From Acanthaster planci (Eukaryota > Echinodermata > Asteroidea > Valvatida > Acanthasteridae), in contig NW_019091373.1 of the NCBI RefSeq assembly GCF_001949145.1, positions 1,429,566-1,493,565 on the forward strand: a stretch of 64,000 bases of DNA. Direction: 5' to 3'. The notes beneath the pieces are model-generated. The model searched no databases, was not told where the DNA came from, and was given only the letters and a program-made list of their open reading frames with translations. The number at the start of each line of letters is the position of its first letter. Within the stretch, counting starts at the first letter, position 1. The translations under genes were made by a program, and so were the position numbers. Below, one piece after another: positions 1-12,800 of this stretch.

Positions 1-230
1 ATTGGCTATTGCTTCAATTCGCCACTTTTTTGAACTTGCTTGATCAGTTCAAAGGTCTCAACTGTATGCCAGTGTAATAAAGTCACTTGCCTTGGCTGAG
101 AGTACTGAATGTTAACCACTATTTCAGATTGCAGATTTCAAAGTTCTCAATGGCAGCTTGTTATTTCACAATGCTGCCACTTGTCGTGTCCATTTTACGA
201 AAACTCTTCACCCCACTTTGCCATCTGCAG
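1..230 (+). other. CRNKL1: Intron of CRNKL1 (3' part)
   Basis: No coding similarity is seen here. The stretch ends in a pyrimidine-rich tract and a CAG acceptor at 228-230, directly before the first recognisable CRNKL1 exon. The open frame that runs through it upstream of 231 is read-through of the intron. Confidence 0.8.
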
Positions 231-431
231 GAGGTCAAGGCGAACCCCAGCAACTACGATGCCTGGTTTGACTACTTGCGGCTGCTGGAGACAGACGGAA
301 ACGAGGACACGGTGCGGGAGATCTATGAAAGGGCCATTGCCAACGTTCCCCCTGCCCAGGAGAAGCGTCTGTGGAGGCGTTATGTCTATCTGTGGATCAA
401 CTATGCCCTGTATGAGGAACTGAACATGAGG
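231..431 (+). CDS. CRNKL1: CRNKL1 exon a (HAT repeats)
   Basis: 67 codons in phase 0 between acceptor ctgcag (to 230) and donor gtaggt (432). It encodes a HAT segment from [13 protein letters not shown] to YEELNMR, including [12 protein letters not shown]. Confidence 0.94.
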
Positions 432-3400
432 GTAGGTACCAAGGACAACAACGCTATTCACCTCTTAAATTCTAATTTTAGTCAGGGGTCATTCCGAAAG
501 CAATTGTACCAGTTGACGAATAAGAGAGCCCTGGATTGTTCTCGCATTTCCCCCCCCCCTCTATTTCTCTGCCTCTGTAAATAATAAACTTAAATACAGT
601 GTTGGTATCAGGTTTCAGGTTCTGGGTCCAAATTTATGACTCTGCTAAGCATAAAATGTTGTGCTTATGATAAGCGTTCTGTGCGTACGGCGCTAGCAAG
701 TACAGAATCTTTAGTTTAGGGGTTTCTCTGCTGATCTTTAATATATGCTAACCATTAGTTAGAGCAGAATTATTTGCTTAGGTTATTGAAGACCTCTTGC
801 TCATTGTATGCAATGCCATGAAATAGGGTCTCAATCAAATCATTGCCCTCTTTATTACGGTCTTGTCATGATAATTGTCTTTTATCTGTTAACGTTTTTT
901 TCTTGAGGGAAAGATACAGAGACATGTACCCCCAATTATCTTCCTTGAGCCGCAGTGTTTGTCTCTGTTGTTAAGCCTCCCACTTCTGAGAAGATTTATC
1001 AGAGTCATTTCACTCTTGACCTTGTAGGATATGGAGAGGACCAGGCAGGTGTACAAGGCGTGCCTGGACATGATGCCCCACAAGAAGTTCACATTTGCCA
1101 AGGTTTGGTTGATGTTTGCCCACTTTGAGATCCGACAGAAGAACCTCAGCCTGGCAAGGAAGATCTTGGTGCGTGGCCAGACAGCATGTTACCACATTAA
1201 CTTATTTTGGGGTTCTGATCGAAGCAAAGAAGAGAATGCAGATAAAGGAACCCCATTACTGGTTTGGGAGTGTTTGGGAGTTTCTCTCAAATCATGTTCT
1301 AGCTCTGGGTTTTGCTCTGAAATGGTTAAAAAGCCTACGAATAAAACACCCCCAACAGACTGGTCTTTAGTCGAAGTCCTCCCCCCATGTCAGGGCCTGA
1401 ACTCATAATGTCAGAGCTCAGAGATATCATGGACGACACCACAAAGTATTGCGAAATCAACATGTTTATTGGAAACAGCCTGTCATGTTTGAACATACAA
1501 ACATGTCCTCATGTAAACATGTTGAAAATACCAGAGGGAACAAAGGATATTTCCCGTTCTCCGTGTCTTTCCTTTGTTCAAATCTGCCCTCTGTGGTTCG
1601 TTGCTGTGCTTAGTCTACGGGAGGGTAGAATATTATAGGAACAATAGGAAATGCAATGCCTTGTCCTGTGTGGTATTGTAAAGCACAATGCGTGTTCCCA
1701 AATGGTTGACATTGTGAGCCAAGATCAATAACCTGAGTCTACAAAGCCATTTTGACAGCATTTTGTAAGGCTCGATGGCAACTTTTGTCTCATCGACAAT
1801 TAGAAATTGTTTCTATGAATTTTTGGTTTATCGTATGCAGGGTACAGCTATCGGCAAGTGTCCCAAGGACAAGCTGTTTAAGGGCTACATTGAGCTTGAG
1901 CTGCAGCTGAGGGAGTTTGATCGCTGTCGCATCCTGTACCAGAAATTCCTGGAGTTCAACCCCGAAAACTGTACCACCTGGATGAAGGTATTAACCGCTT
2001 TTATGCATCAGGATGCGTAAACACGATCTGGCTCTGGTGATAGGTCAAAACATGAACTCAACTCACCTCCTGGTGTTAACTCACTGTTTCAACTCACTCA
2101 CTCAATGTTTTTGTACACACACAGAGTCTTTTATAAGACTTCTGGTAGAAGTCTGTGGAGAGGGATCATGTGTTGACCTTGAACTTGGCTGCTGTGCACA
2201 GCCTTCTGTAGCAAATATCGCTGCATGGGCCCCTCCAGAGGTGTTGAAAAATATACTTTGTGTGTGTGTGCCCATAGACTTTTGAAAGATTTTGATTGTG
2301 TCAATCATAAAATTGATTAATTTGTATACAGTGATTTTTTTTCTTTCTGCTAACAGTTCTCGGAACTGGAGAGTATTCTGGGTGATATCGATAGGGCGAG
2401 GGCGATTTTCGACTTGGCCATTAACCAACCCAAGCTGGACATGCCAGAGGTGCTGTGGAAGGCCTACATTGACTTTGAAATTGAACAGGAAGAGTACGAA
2501 AGGACAAGGGCACTCTACAGGTGTCTCCTACAGAGGACGCAGCATGTCAAGGTTAATGTCAGATTCAGAGGACCCTGGTGATGGACATGATATCAAACCA
2601 CAGCTTCATCAGCGAGCAGGAATCATCACTTTGCTTGTTATTCTAAGACAATTAGATGCTAATTTCGGAAGAAACTGATTCGTAAAATTTGTAAAGTTAG
2701 TAGTATTCCTCCAACAACTAGGTAGGGCAGAGGTTAATGACAAAAGAATTCCTGTTTTTTGCAGACCCAGTGCATTTTTTTTTTGACTCTTGGCATCACA
2801 AAACCTCAGGTATTCAAAGACAGGGCAAATGTTTGGAAACAAACGGAGTTAACCAATAGTTTCTGGTAAGAACTGATCACACCTTCCAAGTTGGCAGAGT
2901 AGCAAGGGAATTTATGATCTATCTGCCCAAGGGAATTCCACTCAGCATATTACTGAACAGAGATAGGTAGTTTTCAGCTGTTTTGAAAGTCACTGGATAA
3001 ATGAACACGGAGAGCAATTAATTTTTAAGCCTGCATATGAAATGATTCCAAGTTTTCCATCGTTGAACCCGACCAGAACCGTGTCCATCTTGATGACCTT
3101 TAGCCTCTGTTATTGTCAGGTGTGGATCAGCTTTGCCAAGTTTGAGCTGTCCGTGGGTGCCGAGGGGTGTGTGGAGCGAGCCAGACGCATCTACAGGGAT
3201 GCCAGCAAGGCACTCAGAGACTCCGAGGAAAAGGAGGAACGCTTGATGTTGCTTGAGTCCTGGAAGGACTTTGAGGTGAGGCTACAGAAAAATAAGTTTG
3301 TTTCATGGACTCTTTTCATGTGTTTGTTGATACTTGTCGCTCTGATCCAGCCTCTAATTTGTTTGTTTTTTTGGCAATTCATATTGAGTCTGTTACTGGC

Positions 3401-5715
3401 TGAAGGATTTCGTTTTCATAGGAATGTGTACGTTGTGAAAAGGGCTCATATTTATAAGCTCTCCTCTTTTATGGTCAGATGTTGCTTTCAAAATATGATT
3501 GCATGCATTTCCTCCCATTATGCTTACAGAAAATATGCACTGCTTTTACTGCATTTGCTTTAGAAGGTAGAGCATGTAAAGTCTTTTCGAGAGATATCAA
3601 CATCGCTTTATATCAGGATGGATTTATGTATTCATTTGACAGTAACAGGCTTGCAAGACGGTCTGGACAACTTCAGTCATTGAACTTTTCCTCGGATCAG
3701 CTGATTCTATAATTTTCACTTAAATACCCTGGCACTTTTGATAATTATCAATACCATTTCGTAATTTCATTTTGTGTGATCTACACGCTTATTGTTTGTT
3801 TTTATTCCACTTTAACTCTTATGGGTGTGTACAAAGCCTCTTAACACAATTCATATGGGCTGAGATGAATGTGTGGTAAATTGCCTTGCCTGAGGACTCA
3901 AGCAGCCCAGCCGTCAGGCAGGATCGGCATCCAGGGCCCCATTTTATCTAGCTGCTTAGCACAGGAAACATCTACTTGATAAGGACAGCTCATTAGCCAA
4001 ACTTTCAAATTACTCTTCCAGTGACTCAGCTGCAGCTTGCAATTACACACAACTCTATTGAAAATGGCAGCAGCCACAGCCATAGACTCATGTGTAAAGT
4101 CAAGCCGTAGCCAAGCAATTTAGACACAGCCTTGCACCGTTATGTACATTGCCTGTGGCTGGTTCTCAACAGCCTTGTATTGTACATGTACATTGCTTGT
4201 GGCTGGTTCTCAACAGCCTTGCATCGTACATTGTACATGTACATTGCCCGTGGCTGGTTCTCAGCTGCCTTGTAAGCTTGTAACATTCCTAATCAGATCT
4301 TTGAAATTGAGACAGATCTTTAAGACACACTCTATGCTGGAGGATATGCCAACGCATTCTGGCTGTCTGTAAACATACATGTAGGTATGGCTGGCATCTT
4401 TTGTCAGGTGAATCTCGACTCATCTCCGGCTCATGTCTAAACATGTTAATCCCCCATTTGTATTGTACACAAAATCAGAGATATCTTGGAAGGTACACAA
4501 TTTGTCCAACTTGAATTTAGCCACTTTGTTTGACCTGTGATTGCTTTCCTCAGTGTTGAAAAATGTGAGGTTGCGATAAGAAACACTGAAGTATTGTTCA
4601 AATGACTCTTGCAAATCTTCATTTGTGGTGTTTGGCCGCATAGCAAAAGTTGGCTGATATAGTTTGCCTTTTTCCAAATGTGAAATTTTCGTCCCGAATA
4701 TAATACCATCAGCAAGTGGTTAAAGTCTCCCCTATGTAAAGCACATTCTTTCAACATGTTTTTTCCTTTGTATGTAGGGTGAATGTGGAGACGAGGAGAG
4801 CCAGGCAGTGGTCAGGAAACAGATGCCCAACAAGGTCAAGAGGAGACGCAAGATTCAGACAGACGACGGGGTGAGAAGTCCAGATTCTAAACATGAGTAT
4901 CGTTACCCATGTATTTTGAGTGCTGTGTTGCAGAGTGGCTGGTATGGGCACTCACAACAGAAAAACTGACAAGGGAGTACACCATGTGGAAGAGTCATAT
5001 TGATATTCTTAGTGCTGGAGGGCTGTGATACGCTTAGAGGGGATAGAGACAGAAGGCTCTTTGCCAGAGTGCATGTCCTGTCCAGCCATGGACTGAGGTT
5101 TGTTAGCCTCTTTACTTTAAATCTGAAGGTTTGCATGACAATACGCAGAAGTTTGTGATGACACAGTGTGACACTCCATCTCTTTCACTAATTTTGTGCA
5201 TGCTAAATAATTCCAGCTGTGGGCTCCATTGATACCAAAGAGATCACACTGTTTTCAGCCCCATAGGTAGCTCACAAATAGACACACAGGGTATCACAGC
5301 AAACATAATTTTTCAACTTCCTCCACATTCACTAGCATTGCATTTCCTATTGTCCCTGTAGTCGGATGCAGGATGGGAGGAATACTATGACTACATCTTC
5401 CCCGACGACGAATCCAACCTGCCCAACCTCAAGCTGCTTGCCATGGCCAAGCAGTGGAAGCTCAAGCAGAAGGAACCCAATGATGACAAGGCCCATGACG
5501 AGGAGGAAGGTCCGGGAGCCCAGGAGGAGAACACCGCTGATGCGCAGAGGGAGGCAGAGCAGTATAACGACGAGGACTATGATGACAGTGACGACAGTAG
5601 CAGTAGTAGCAGTAGTGACGAAGAGGAGAGTAAGACTAGGACATCCCAGAGTAAAGGCGCAGGATCCAAAAAGAAGTCGTCTTCCACCAGTGACTCATCA
5701 GACTCTGACGGATAG
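231..5715 (+). CDS. CRNKL1: Crooked neck-like 1, C-terminal 428 residues (partial, 7 exons)
   Basis: CRNKL1 (yeast Clf1, Drosophila crn) is a nuclear scaffold of the spliceosome, acting with the Prp19/NTC complex in snRNP assembly and activation. The exons are 231-431, 1028-1168, 1841-1987, 2357-2551, 3120-3275, 4778-4870 and 5362-5715. All join in phase 0, giving 428 codons plus TAG. The translation is a run of HAT (half-a-TPR) repeats with recognisable pieces such as [65 protein letters not shown] and [13 protein letters not shown]. The conserved basic [13 protein letters not shown] segment follows, then an acidic Ser-rich tail with a run of seven serines. These match the order in animal CRNKL1. 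Full-length animal proteins are about 700-850 aa, so the N-terminal part lies upstream of the window. Identification is firm; exon borders rest on splice motifs and family alignment from memory. Confidence 0.96.
1028..1168 (+). CDS. CRNKL1: CRNKL1 exon b
   Basis: 47 codons, acceptor ttgtag (to 1027) and donor gtgcgt (1169). It starts [13 protein letters not shown] and ends NLSLARKIL, continuing exon a exactly where the family alignment requires. Confidence 0.94.
1841..1987 (+). CDS. CRNKL1: CRNKL1 exon c
   Basis: 49 codons, acceptor atgcag (to 1840) and donor gtatta (1988). It encodes [14 protein letters not shown] followed by the strongly conserved [12 protein letters not shown] segment and [10 protein letters not shown]. 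Confidence 0.94.
2357..2551 (+). CDS. CRNKL1: CRNKL1 exon d
   Basis: 65 codons, acceptor aacag (to 2356) and donor gttaat (2552, a weak but valid GT). It runs [18 protein letters not shown] through [17 protein letters not shown] to LLQRTQHVK. Confidence 0.93.
3120..3275 (+). CDS. CRNKL1: CRNKL1 exon e
   Basis: 52 codons, acceptor tgtcag (to 3119) and donor gtgagg (3276). It runs [16 protein letters not shown] to [14 protein letters not shown], the last HAT repeat region. Confidence 0.94.
4141..4273 (+). repeat. Short tandem repeat in CRNKL1 intron (three ~50-60 bp units)
   Basis: Three tandem copies of a unit containing TACATTGCCTGTGGCTGG and TTCTCAACAGCCTTG, separated by variable TACATGTA stretches. 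Copies differ by few substitutions. Confidence 0.85.
4778..4870 (+). CDS. CRNKL1: CRNKL1 exon f
   Basis: 31 codons, too short to stand out as an ORF. Acceptor atgtag (to 4777), donor gtgaga (4871). It encodes [19 protein letters not shown] and the basic [11 protein letters not shown] stretch, which may help nuclear localisation. Confidence 0.92.
5362..5715 (+). CDS. CRNKL1: CRNKL1 terminal coding exon
   Basis: 117 codons plus TAG, acceptor ctgtag (to 5361). It starts [16 protein letters not shown] and [12 protein letters not shown], which are conserved in the family. It ends in a low-complexity Glu/Asp/Ser-rich tail typical of the less conserved C-terminus. Confidence 0.94.
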   Translation, partial: SDAGWEEYYDYIFPDDESNLPNLKLLAMAKQWKLKQKEPNDDKAHDEEEGPGAQEENTADAQREAEQYNDEDYDDSDDSSSSSSSDEEESKTRTSQSKGAGSKKKSSSTSDSSDSDG

Positions 5716-7634
5716 TCATAATAGCTAATTTTTCCAAAACGGTTTCCTTTTGCATTGGAATTCCTTTTAGGATGTCAAGGAAAACGGAGATTACATCCTT
5801 CAGGATTTTATTTGAGACAGCCTTCAGGCGGTATTCACAAAATTTGTCATGAAAAAAAGGTTAACCCCCAACATCAGCAGGTCTGATATGAAATTCGGAC
5901 GAACATGACAGTTTTTGCTCTGCACTTGCTTATGCCTGCGTACACTTAGTACTGCAAAAATGCTTATGCAGGATATTGGTCATGAATAACACCAGTGCAA
6001 AAGCAGGTCAAGTAAAATGGTCAATCGAAGCTCTGGTTCCGTGGTGAGTAAAGTCGCAGGTTCATTAATGCCATACATATCTGAGACTTTCATTTGAATG
6101 GCTTTGCAATCTAATTCAGATTTATGGCAATTGTACAATCTGTGCAAGATTTAAACAGTGCTCTGAGACAATTAAAGAACAGAACATATTTTTTCGGCCA
6201 TGCCATTAAAAGCCTCATTTAAGTGCTAGCTCTGTTCTGTAAATATTGACACCTGGACATCGTGGTACACCAAGGAACCCTGGGACCTAAACTGTATAAT
6301 TTTCTTTCCAGTGTGATCAGATCTCCACAACACAATGCAACACAAGTACCATCAACGGTGCCCAGTCCTGTAAACAGTGTTCCTGTGATGGTTATACATT
6401 TGGTTCATTACTTGAACCCTTCTTCCAATCAAAATGGAATGAAAAAGATGGGACTTCCATTTCTGACTGTAAGCAGAGATTTATATCTTTTAAAACATGT
6501 GACACACCCTTTGGTTTGTCTATTTTATCCACTTAAATGCCCCACATTAGATTAGACCAAAGTGCAAGTAATCAAGGTGATACACAAAATGGAGCCAAAA
6601 AGTGCAACTGAAACAACATTTATTTGTTTAACTCATTACAAGACATCAAAACCACCTAAAAAGGAAACCAGTTGAGTCTAACAAGACACTTTAATTGCCT
6701 TGTGTTGGAACTGTTAGAGATTTAAGCTACGAACTACATTATATTAAGTATTTGTAATATTTGTAATAATATGTAAATATCTTTTAGCTACCAAGACGGA
6801 GTATACATGTATGCCACAAACTGGGGAATAATCAAATTTCCGCAGTGGGCACTGAGTCGTACCATTACAAGAATAAAAACATCATAAATACCTTAGACAG
6901 TTTTCCTATTCAACAACGCACAACGTGAACGTACACGTGTATCAACGTGATAATGTCCGCTGCAATGTTATAATTCCCGCTGCATAAAAACGCTCTGGCA
7001 CCTGGATATACGTATTGTGTCAGGCAGAAGTCGCCACGCGCGTGCCAAGTCCATGACTGTAAGGAGATTCTTCCGGACTACTTGCACGAGGATTATTCCA
7101 TAAAATGGCCGAGGGTGTTCGGAAAATGGAAGTAAAATTCTTGAACAAATTTAGACCATTTAGAAATTTATCGTCTATTGACTTATTTTGACTCTTTGAT
7201 TAAAATGGTATTTATGAATGGAAATAAAAATGTGCTTGGTCAGTCTTGAACACATGTTTAAGACTGACCAAGTCTTCATTTCCTTACGATCGTCCAGGGT
7301 ATAAAAGTTGTGTGCAAAACGACCACAAATTTGGTTCTAATTTGTTCTTGATTTACCTTGTTGAAGAAACTAATTTTACACGTTTACAAGTTCTTCGAGG
7401 CCTTATCTATCCGTCTGGAGGCTTAGGAATTTCAAAACGAACCATGGACTGCAAAATCGAGGAAAATAAGTGAAAAACAACGTTACTTTTGTAGACGTAA
7501 TTCATCCGTTCTCGAGTGTAGCTGTAAAGTGCACGCACGTACATGTACAGTACAGCAATCCGAGCTGCGTGCACACACTACGCGTGCGCAATTTCCAGTG
7601 AAGGTCCGTTACTCGCCTGCTACACGGAGGTCGT

Positions 7635-7683
7635 GACCAAAGATTGTATAGCGCCGCACAGCGGCGCTATACAATCTTTGGTC
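7635..7683. repeat. Perfect 23-bp inverted repeat (hairpin, 3-nt loop)
   Basis: Arms at 7635-7657 and 7661-7683 are exact reverse complements separated by ACA. The arm contains AAAGATTGTATAGCGCCG. The 9-bp word GGTCGTGAC occurs as a direct repeat at 7629-7637 and 7680-7688, overlapping the arm ends, so a small inserted foldback element is possible. Confidence 0.9.
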
Positions 7684-8678
7684 GTGACTGCTACCCGGCT
7701 TTAGCCCGCGTGCCGTCGAGTCGATGTAAAAAATGCAGTTCCGTTTTTGTCAGATCGGGGGCTTCAGACTGACCAATTAACCCACTATTGGTTACCCCTA
7801 AAATGTTCATATTTTGTTCTGTTTTAAATGTCGGTTTGTAAACATAAATTTGTGACACAAGCTGCTATTTTATAAGAATAACCTCGGTTAGCATACTGTA
7901 GAAGGCTTTGCGTTTATACACGGGGCCTTGTGGGGTACCAGAACAATGGGAAGTACCCCAAGGGCCAGTTTTTACCTTGTGAAATTGGTACCCCACAAAA
8001 ATTTCACGAAACTGATACTTGGAAATAACTCAAAAAGGGGAAATTTTTGATGGATGAAAATCCGTCGCAAATTGAAGTGTTTTATATAAGGGACATACGG
8101 TCGAAATTCAACCCAGGAAAGGGGAGTTTTGTACACGAGAACAAAGTATAGCTGTGTAAGGATGGGTGCAGGTAACAGGGCCAACTGTCACCATACCAAC
8201 GCACGCCACAGCTTCGCCCCCGGCCGGCCCGATGTTGTGTGTAGGCCTACTCGGTATGGAGATCAATGGTACTCGTGGCTGAGAACCACGTCCCGTGCCG
8301 TTGTGCGGTGAGCGTTTTCGAAACCAGTGGATTCGTTTAGACTTCAGTTTCGCTGGTTCCAGTCAGAACATGCAGTTTCCATGTGCGTGTACGCAGCTCG
8401 GAATGTCGTACGCCGAATTGTTGCGCGCGCACACTGTACGAACTGCACCGGAGAACGGCTGAAAACAGTCCACAACAATGGCAAGAATTAACGTTACGTC
8501 CGAATTTATTTTCCCGTTTTTGTCTTTGGTGGTGATGTGTCGAATTTCTTAAATCACCAGACGTGGAAATAAGGACGCATAGGAGTTACAGACGTGAAAT
8601 TGGTTCCTTGGAAAAGGTAGAAATGTTGCAAATTTTAGTAACAAAATGTTTCGCCCGATTTTGCACCCTGTATACCCT

Positions 8679-8715
8679 GGACTCCCTCCGTAACGTAGTA
8701 CGGTCAGGGAGTCCA
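8679..8715. repeat. Short inverted repeat (10-bp perfect outer arms)
   Basis: TGGACTCCCT at 8679-8688 and AGGGAGTCCA at 8706-8715 pair, with further CGT/ACG pairing inside. It could be a MITE remnant or a hairpin; no other evidence. Confidence 0.6.
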
Positions 8716-8898
8716 CTTGGGCTAGGTGGCTGACTAGAAGATTTTGAAAGGTAGAAAACATAAAATTGGGTTCCATTAAAAGTGACTTCTGGAGATTTCA
8801 AGAATGTTCCTTGGAAAATGCTGAGGGGATAAGGATTTAGAGTTGTAAAACTTCCTTTCCTACAAAGGAAATTTATACATTCAGTCAAAACTGCTGGC

Positions 8899-8904
8899 TT
8901 TATT
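8899..8904 (-). terminator. Candidate poly(A) signal of the NXPE-like gene
   Basis: AATAAA on the minus strand about 150 bp downstream of the stop codon at 9055-9057. It is a single hexamer match, so support is modest. Confidence 0.4.
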
Positions 8905-9054
8905 GTTTTTCAGTGAGTAATTTGAACAATACATGTACTTCGAGGAGTTACCAAAGTCAAGAGAAGATTTTGCGACTGCTTTTTGGTTATATGGTATAAA
9001 CTAACCTACTTGAAAAGCAGCAGGCAGGTTTGTTTGTACTTCACTGTACTACTA

Positions 9055-9829
9055 CTAGTGCGCCTCGCATACAAAGGCGAGGAACATTTGTAGCTCTTCA
9101 TAAACAACTTTGTCAGGCATGTGAACAGTGTTATTGAGGGGGTATGCCAGATTAATGTCCCACACAGGCAGAAACCACACACCTATGCCTCCCAATGTTT
9201 CCTGGTTAATCAAGCCAATCTGTCGTATGATGTAATCGCTGCCATAAATGATGGAGGAGGAGGTACGGTGGTTGCGCGGGTGTGGCCCCTTAACAACAAT
9301 CGGCACACCAGGACACCGTTTCCGGAGACGGAGGACAGCCTCCCGGATCAGTAGTGTCCTTGTAATGTAGCTGTCCCGGATCCACTGCGCAAAATGGGCC
9401 CAGGGACTGAGGACGACGATGTAATTGCAGGCAGGGTCGTCCAGCCCGTCCAGAACATCCACCTCAAACATGGTGTTCTTGATGTCCACCGCGTAGCTGG
9501 CCAGGACGTAAGGGTGAATCTGGAACCGCATGGATGCATTGAGCTCCTTGTAGACACGCACCATGTTGCAGCAATACACATCGCCGGGTGGTTTCACTGC
9601 TTGGATGCCGATCATGCCCTGCAAGTTTAAGAACCACTGCCGGGTGGTAGAGTCACCAAGGAGCACCAGTTGTCTGTTCTGCAGGCACTGTCTCAGACGT
9701 TTCTTTTCCCGCCAGTCTGTTTTCATTTCACACAACAGAGAGTGCCAGACGCCGTCTTTCCAGTATCCTTGGAACTGTGGAATTGGCTGGTCCGGACGAC
9801 ACGGTGGCAATTTATTGCTGACCATTTCA
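9055..9829 (-). CDS. NXPE-like terminal exon (PC-esterase domain)
   Basis: Encodes SEMVSNKLPPC through the GDS block to CEAH and TAG at 9055-9057. The start at 9829 uses acceptor CAAG. The stronger-looking CTGAAG two codons upstream would create an in-frame stop with the previous exon, so CAAG was chosen. Cysteines, the GYWKDGVWHSLLC pattern and the GDST motif make the family clear. Confidence 0.9.
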
Positions 9830-12800
9830 CTTGTTCCTTCAGTAAGATGCAGTCAAACATTTAGTGATATTTGAAGGTTTTGTAAATAGAGGTGTAAGAG
9901 ATCCTTCAGAAGACCTATATCGGTATTTATGTTGGGTGTATTCTAGTTGCTATTTAGGATTATCTAACTATTCAGCATAATATCATAAAGGAAAAACCTG
10001 GGCGTAAATATAACGGGGATACCAGCCTATTTTCTCATGTTACACACTATTATTAATTTGCAATTGGGAAATTTAATGTCCATTTTTAAGTCCAATATTT
10101 AACATGTACTATAAAGACAGAATGGAATCCCCCCAATTTCTTTCTTACGTCCAAGATCAAAATGCGAAAGCATATTCAATGCAAAATTATAAAATATATA
10201 CCTTCAACTGTTAAATGGACAGCGGTTGATTCGACCCGAGTGTAGGAATTTGGTCTGAAAACAAAATACACCAAAACGGTTTTAAGTCCTTACATACCTG
10301 TAGGATACCCATTCAAAGAGTACACAAATCTGTTAAATATCCTCTTAAACAAATAGTTCATGACTCAAAATGTTCACAATGCCATTAAACAGATGTAGTT
10401 TGATGGGACTAAAAAACAAAGTCAAACTTTACCCCATTTTAGAGGAGCTGCATGATAATAGAAACATATCAGTGTTGGGGAGTCGGGTTGGCAAGGTAGT
10501 ACTTTCCTCGCCTTCCACCTCCGTGGTCCTGGGTTCGATTCACAGCCCGGTCCATAAGTGGATTGGGTTTTCAGTCCCTACCTGACTCCGTGGGTTTTAC
10601 CCAGACTGTTCCTCTGGGGTTTTCCTTCCACCTCTAAACCTGTAACTGCTTCTTATTGTGTCCTCTTTACTGATGTTGGTGAATGTGGGTCGCCGGTTTG
10701 GCGGTTGCCCGAGGCGCCCTTGTATGCCATCGGCTCAACCATGTTTAAATGTATTCATTATTCCACACTTAATGCATTCATTGTACAGTGCATTTGAACA
10801 AATCTATATGAAATTTGCGCTTTATAAATGAATAAATTAATAAAAAAAATAACAAAGACATTTTAGGCACAATGGCCAGTCTCCAAGAAAGCCATTTTTA
10901 GGGGATGGGATGTTAACATTATTTTAATCCCCGCACTTGACCCCAACGTCAATTTCAATTCTTCGAAGTGATCCAAAGTAAAAGCATTCTTTACCTGGAA
11001 GGCATGGAGAGTTAAGAGCAATGAACAGCCCTGTCTCCAGCTTCAGGCATTAAGGGGGGGCACAGTATCAGCTGGAGGGCCACATCAGAGAATGTACAGC
11101 ACGCAGATTATTCACATTTTCAGAATCTGATGTTAGCGGCACATTTAGAGGACGTCTTAAGATATTTTTTATGCTTATGCTTTGGAGGGGGGGCAGCTTC
11201 TCGCCAGGAGGCCTAGCCCCTCCCCTGACATGCCCGGCAATGAAAGTTCTAGAATTTGTAATGTTGGTGTGTATTGAGCATCCTGCTATCATGATCTAGA
11301 TAATACCTTATGACTCTTCATCCCCGTTGAAGAATGAGAGTACTGAAGTGTGACGTCACCAGAAAGTGCAGTACAACCGGATGGGTGCGAGCACGTTTTG
11401 GTCCACGCACTGGCTCTTGCACTAATGCCTTTTATATACAATTGTGCTTGTGACATACTCACTTCAGGTCTAAATTTAGTTTTAAAAAATGGATGGGGGA
11501 AAATTTTGAGTAGTGTTATTCTAAATCTAAATGGTTTGATATTGTCACTGGTATTGCTTAATTTTGATAACATTTGGCCATCTTTGGCAAGGATCTGTCT
11601 AAAAGTGTTCGTTCGATATTACTTGTCTTGGGCCAGAGACTGTGCGACTTCATTCCCAAAGCAGCAAAGTGCATTTGGAACCTTTATTGGGCCTATACGA
11701 AACAGTTTTGGTAGACAATAAGACCTCAGTTTTGTGAGAATACCTTAACCACGCGAAACACCAATCTGGTAGACTTATGGCAGGAAGGGTGTGGCAGGTT
11801 AATTTTTGGCAAGTTTTTAATCAGCCATACCTGGCAAAAAGATACTTCACATCCTTTGTCAGCGTCGACACGCTGCCTTCTATTCTGGCACCATGCCCCT
11901 TCATGGTAGACAATGTCTCGCAAGATACGCCAGTAGGATTATCGCACACCAGCCTCCATTCACCCATCGCCTTAGGATAGGGATACTCGCAGGCACCGCT
12001 CCAGTTTCCTGGACGCCTGAAGTTGCACACTCCATGTGGCCAGGTTTTGTAGTTCTCCGTGGCATTGTTGGCTGCTGGTCTGTAATAACCAATGAATGAC
12101 ACCCTGTCCTTGGCGGGCCAAACCACGTTCCTCAGGTGATTAACCGCCTCGCCCGTGTGGACCAGGGTGAGGTTGAGCGTGGCGTTCCCTGCCCAGGCAG
12201 CCACCATGAACAGATCATAGGACCCGTTACAATGGTCGACCACGAAGCCGGCGCAGCTGGCCTCAGGGTTCCGCGGGGAGTGGAGCACGGCGAACCAGAA
12301 GTTACCGCCTGACACGCAGTCCTGTTTTGGGGCGAGGTTGGAGTCGATCCGATAGTGAATTGTGTCGCCCACTTTCACGTTGCCCTTAGATGGGGAGACC
12401 AGCGTGACGTTAGGTTCCACGAAGGCTGTCTTGCACCTGTCCCAGGGTTTTCCACTAGAATGGTGGTCAACAGGCTTAAAGCAGACGTTGCCTTCCGTAT
12501 GGTCCACGTTGTCGAGATCAGCTATCACGAGGCTTGACTGGACTCGCCCCCTTGGATGAAGTGCAGTCCGACTGAGAGGGCGAGGATACTGGTATTGCAT
12601 CTGTTGATGGCCTCCATCTGAAATCTGATCAACAACAGCAACAAGGCCTCAATGAAATAGTAAGAGTTCTAACACCCAGTGCCAGAATATCCAAGGGCAC
12701 GATGCATGGTGCCTATCTTGCAGGCTGTCGAAAAAGTTATTGCGATCAAGTTCAATCTAGTCTAGGGAAATCCTGAAGCAGCCTTATCGGTAACCGCCTA

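Larger units (their letters stand above)
5716..9054. other. CRNKL1 3' UTR and convergent intergenic region
   Basis: This holds the CRNKL1 3' UTR and the space to the oppositely oriented NXPE-like gene. Possible poly(A) signals on the plus strand are ATTAAA near 6171 and AATAAA at 6872. Between about 7500 and 8480 the DNA is richer in GC and CpG than its surroundings. No coding similarity was seen in either strand. Confidence 0.5.

Noticed and set aside
5366-5728. Open frame of 120 codons overlapping the last CRNKL1 exon in another frame
   Set aside because: It is a shadow of the conserved CRNKL1 reading frame with an arginine/threonine-rich biased composition.
9348-9581. Alternative frames over the NXPE-like esterase exon on both strands
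   Set aside because: The true frame carries the GDS block and a family-length domain; the others have no motif.
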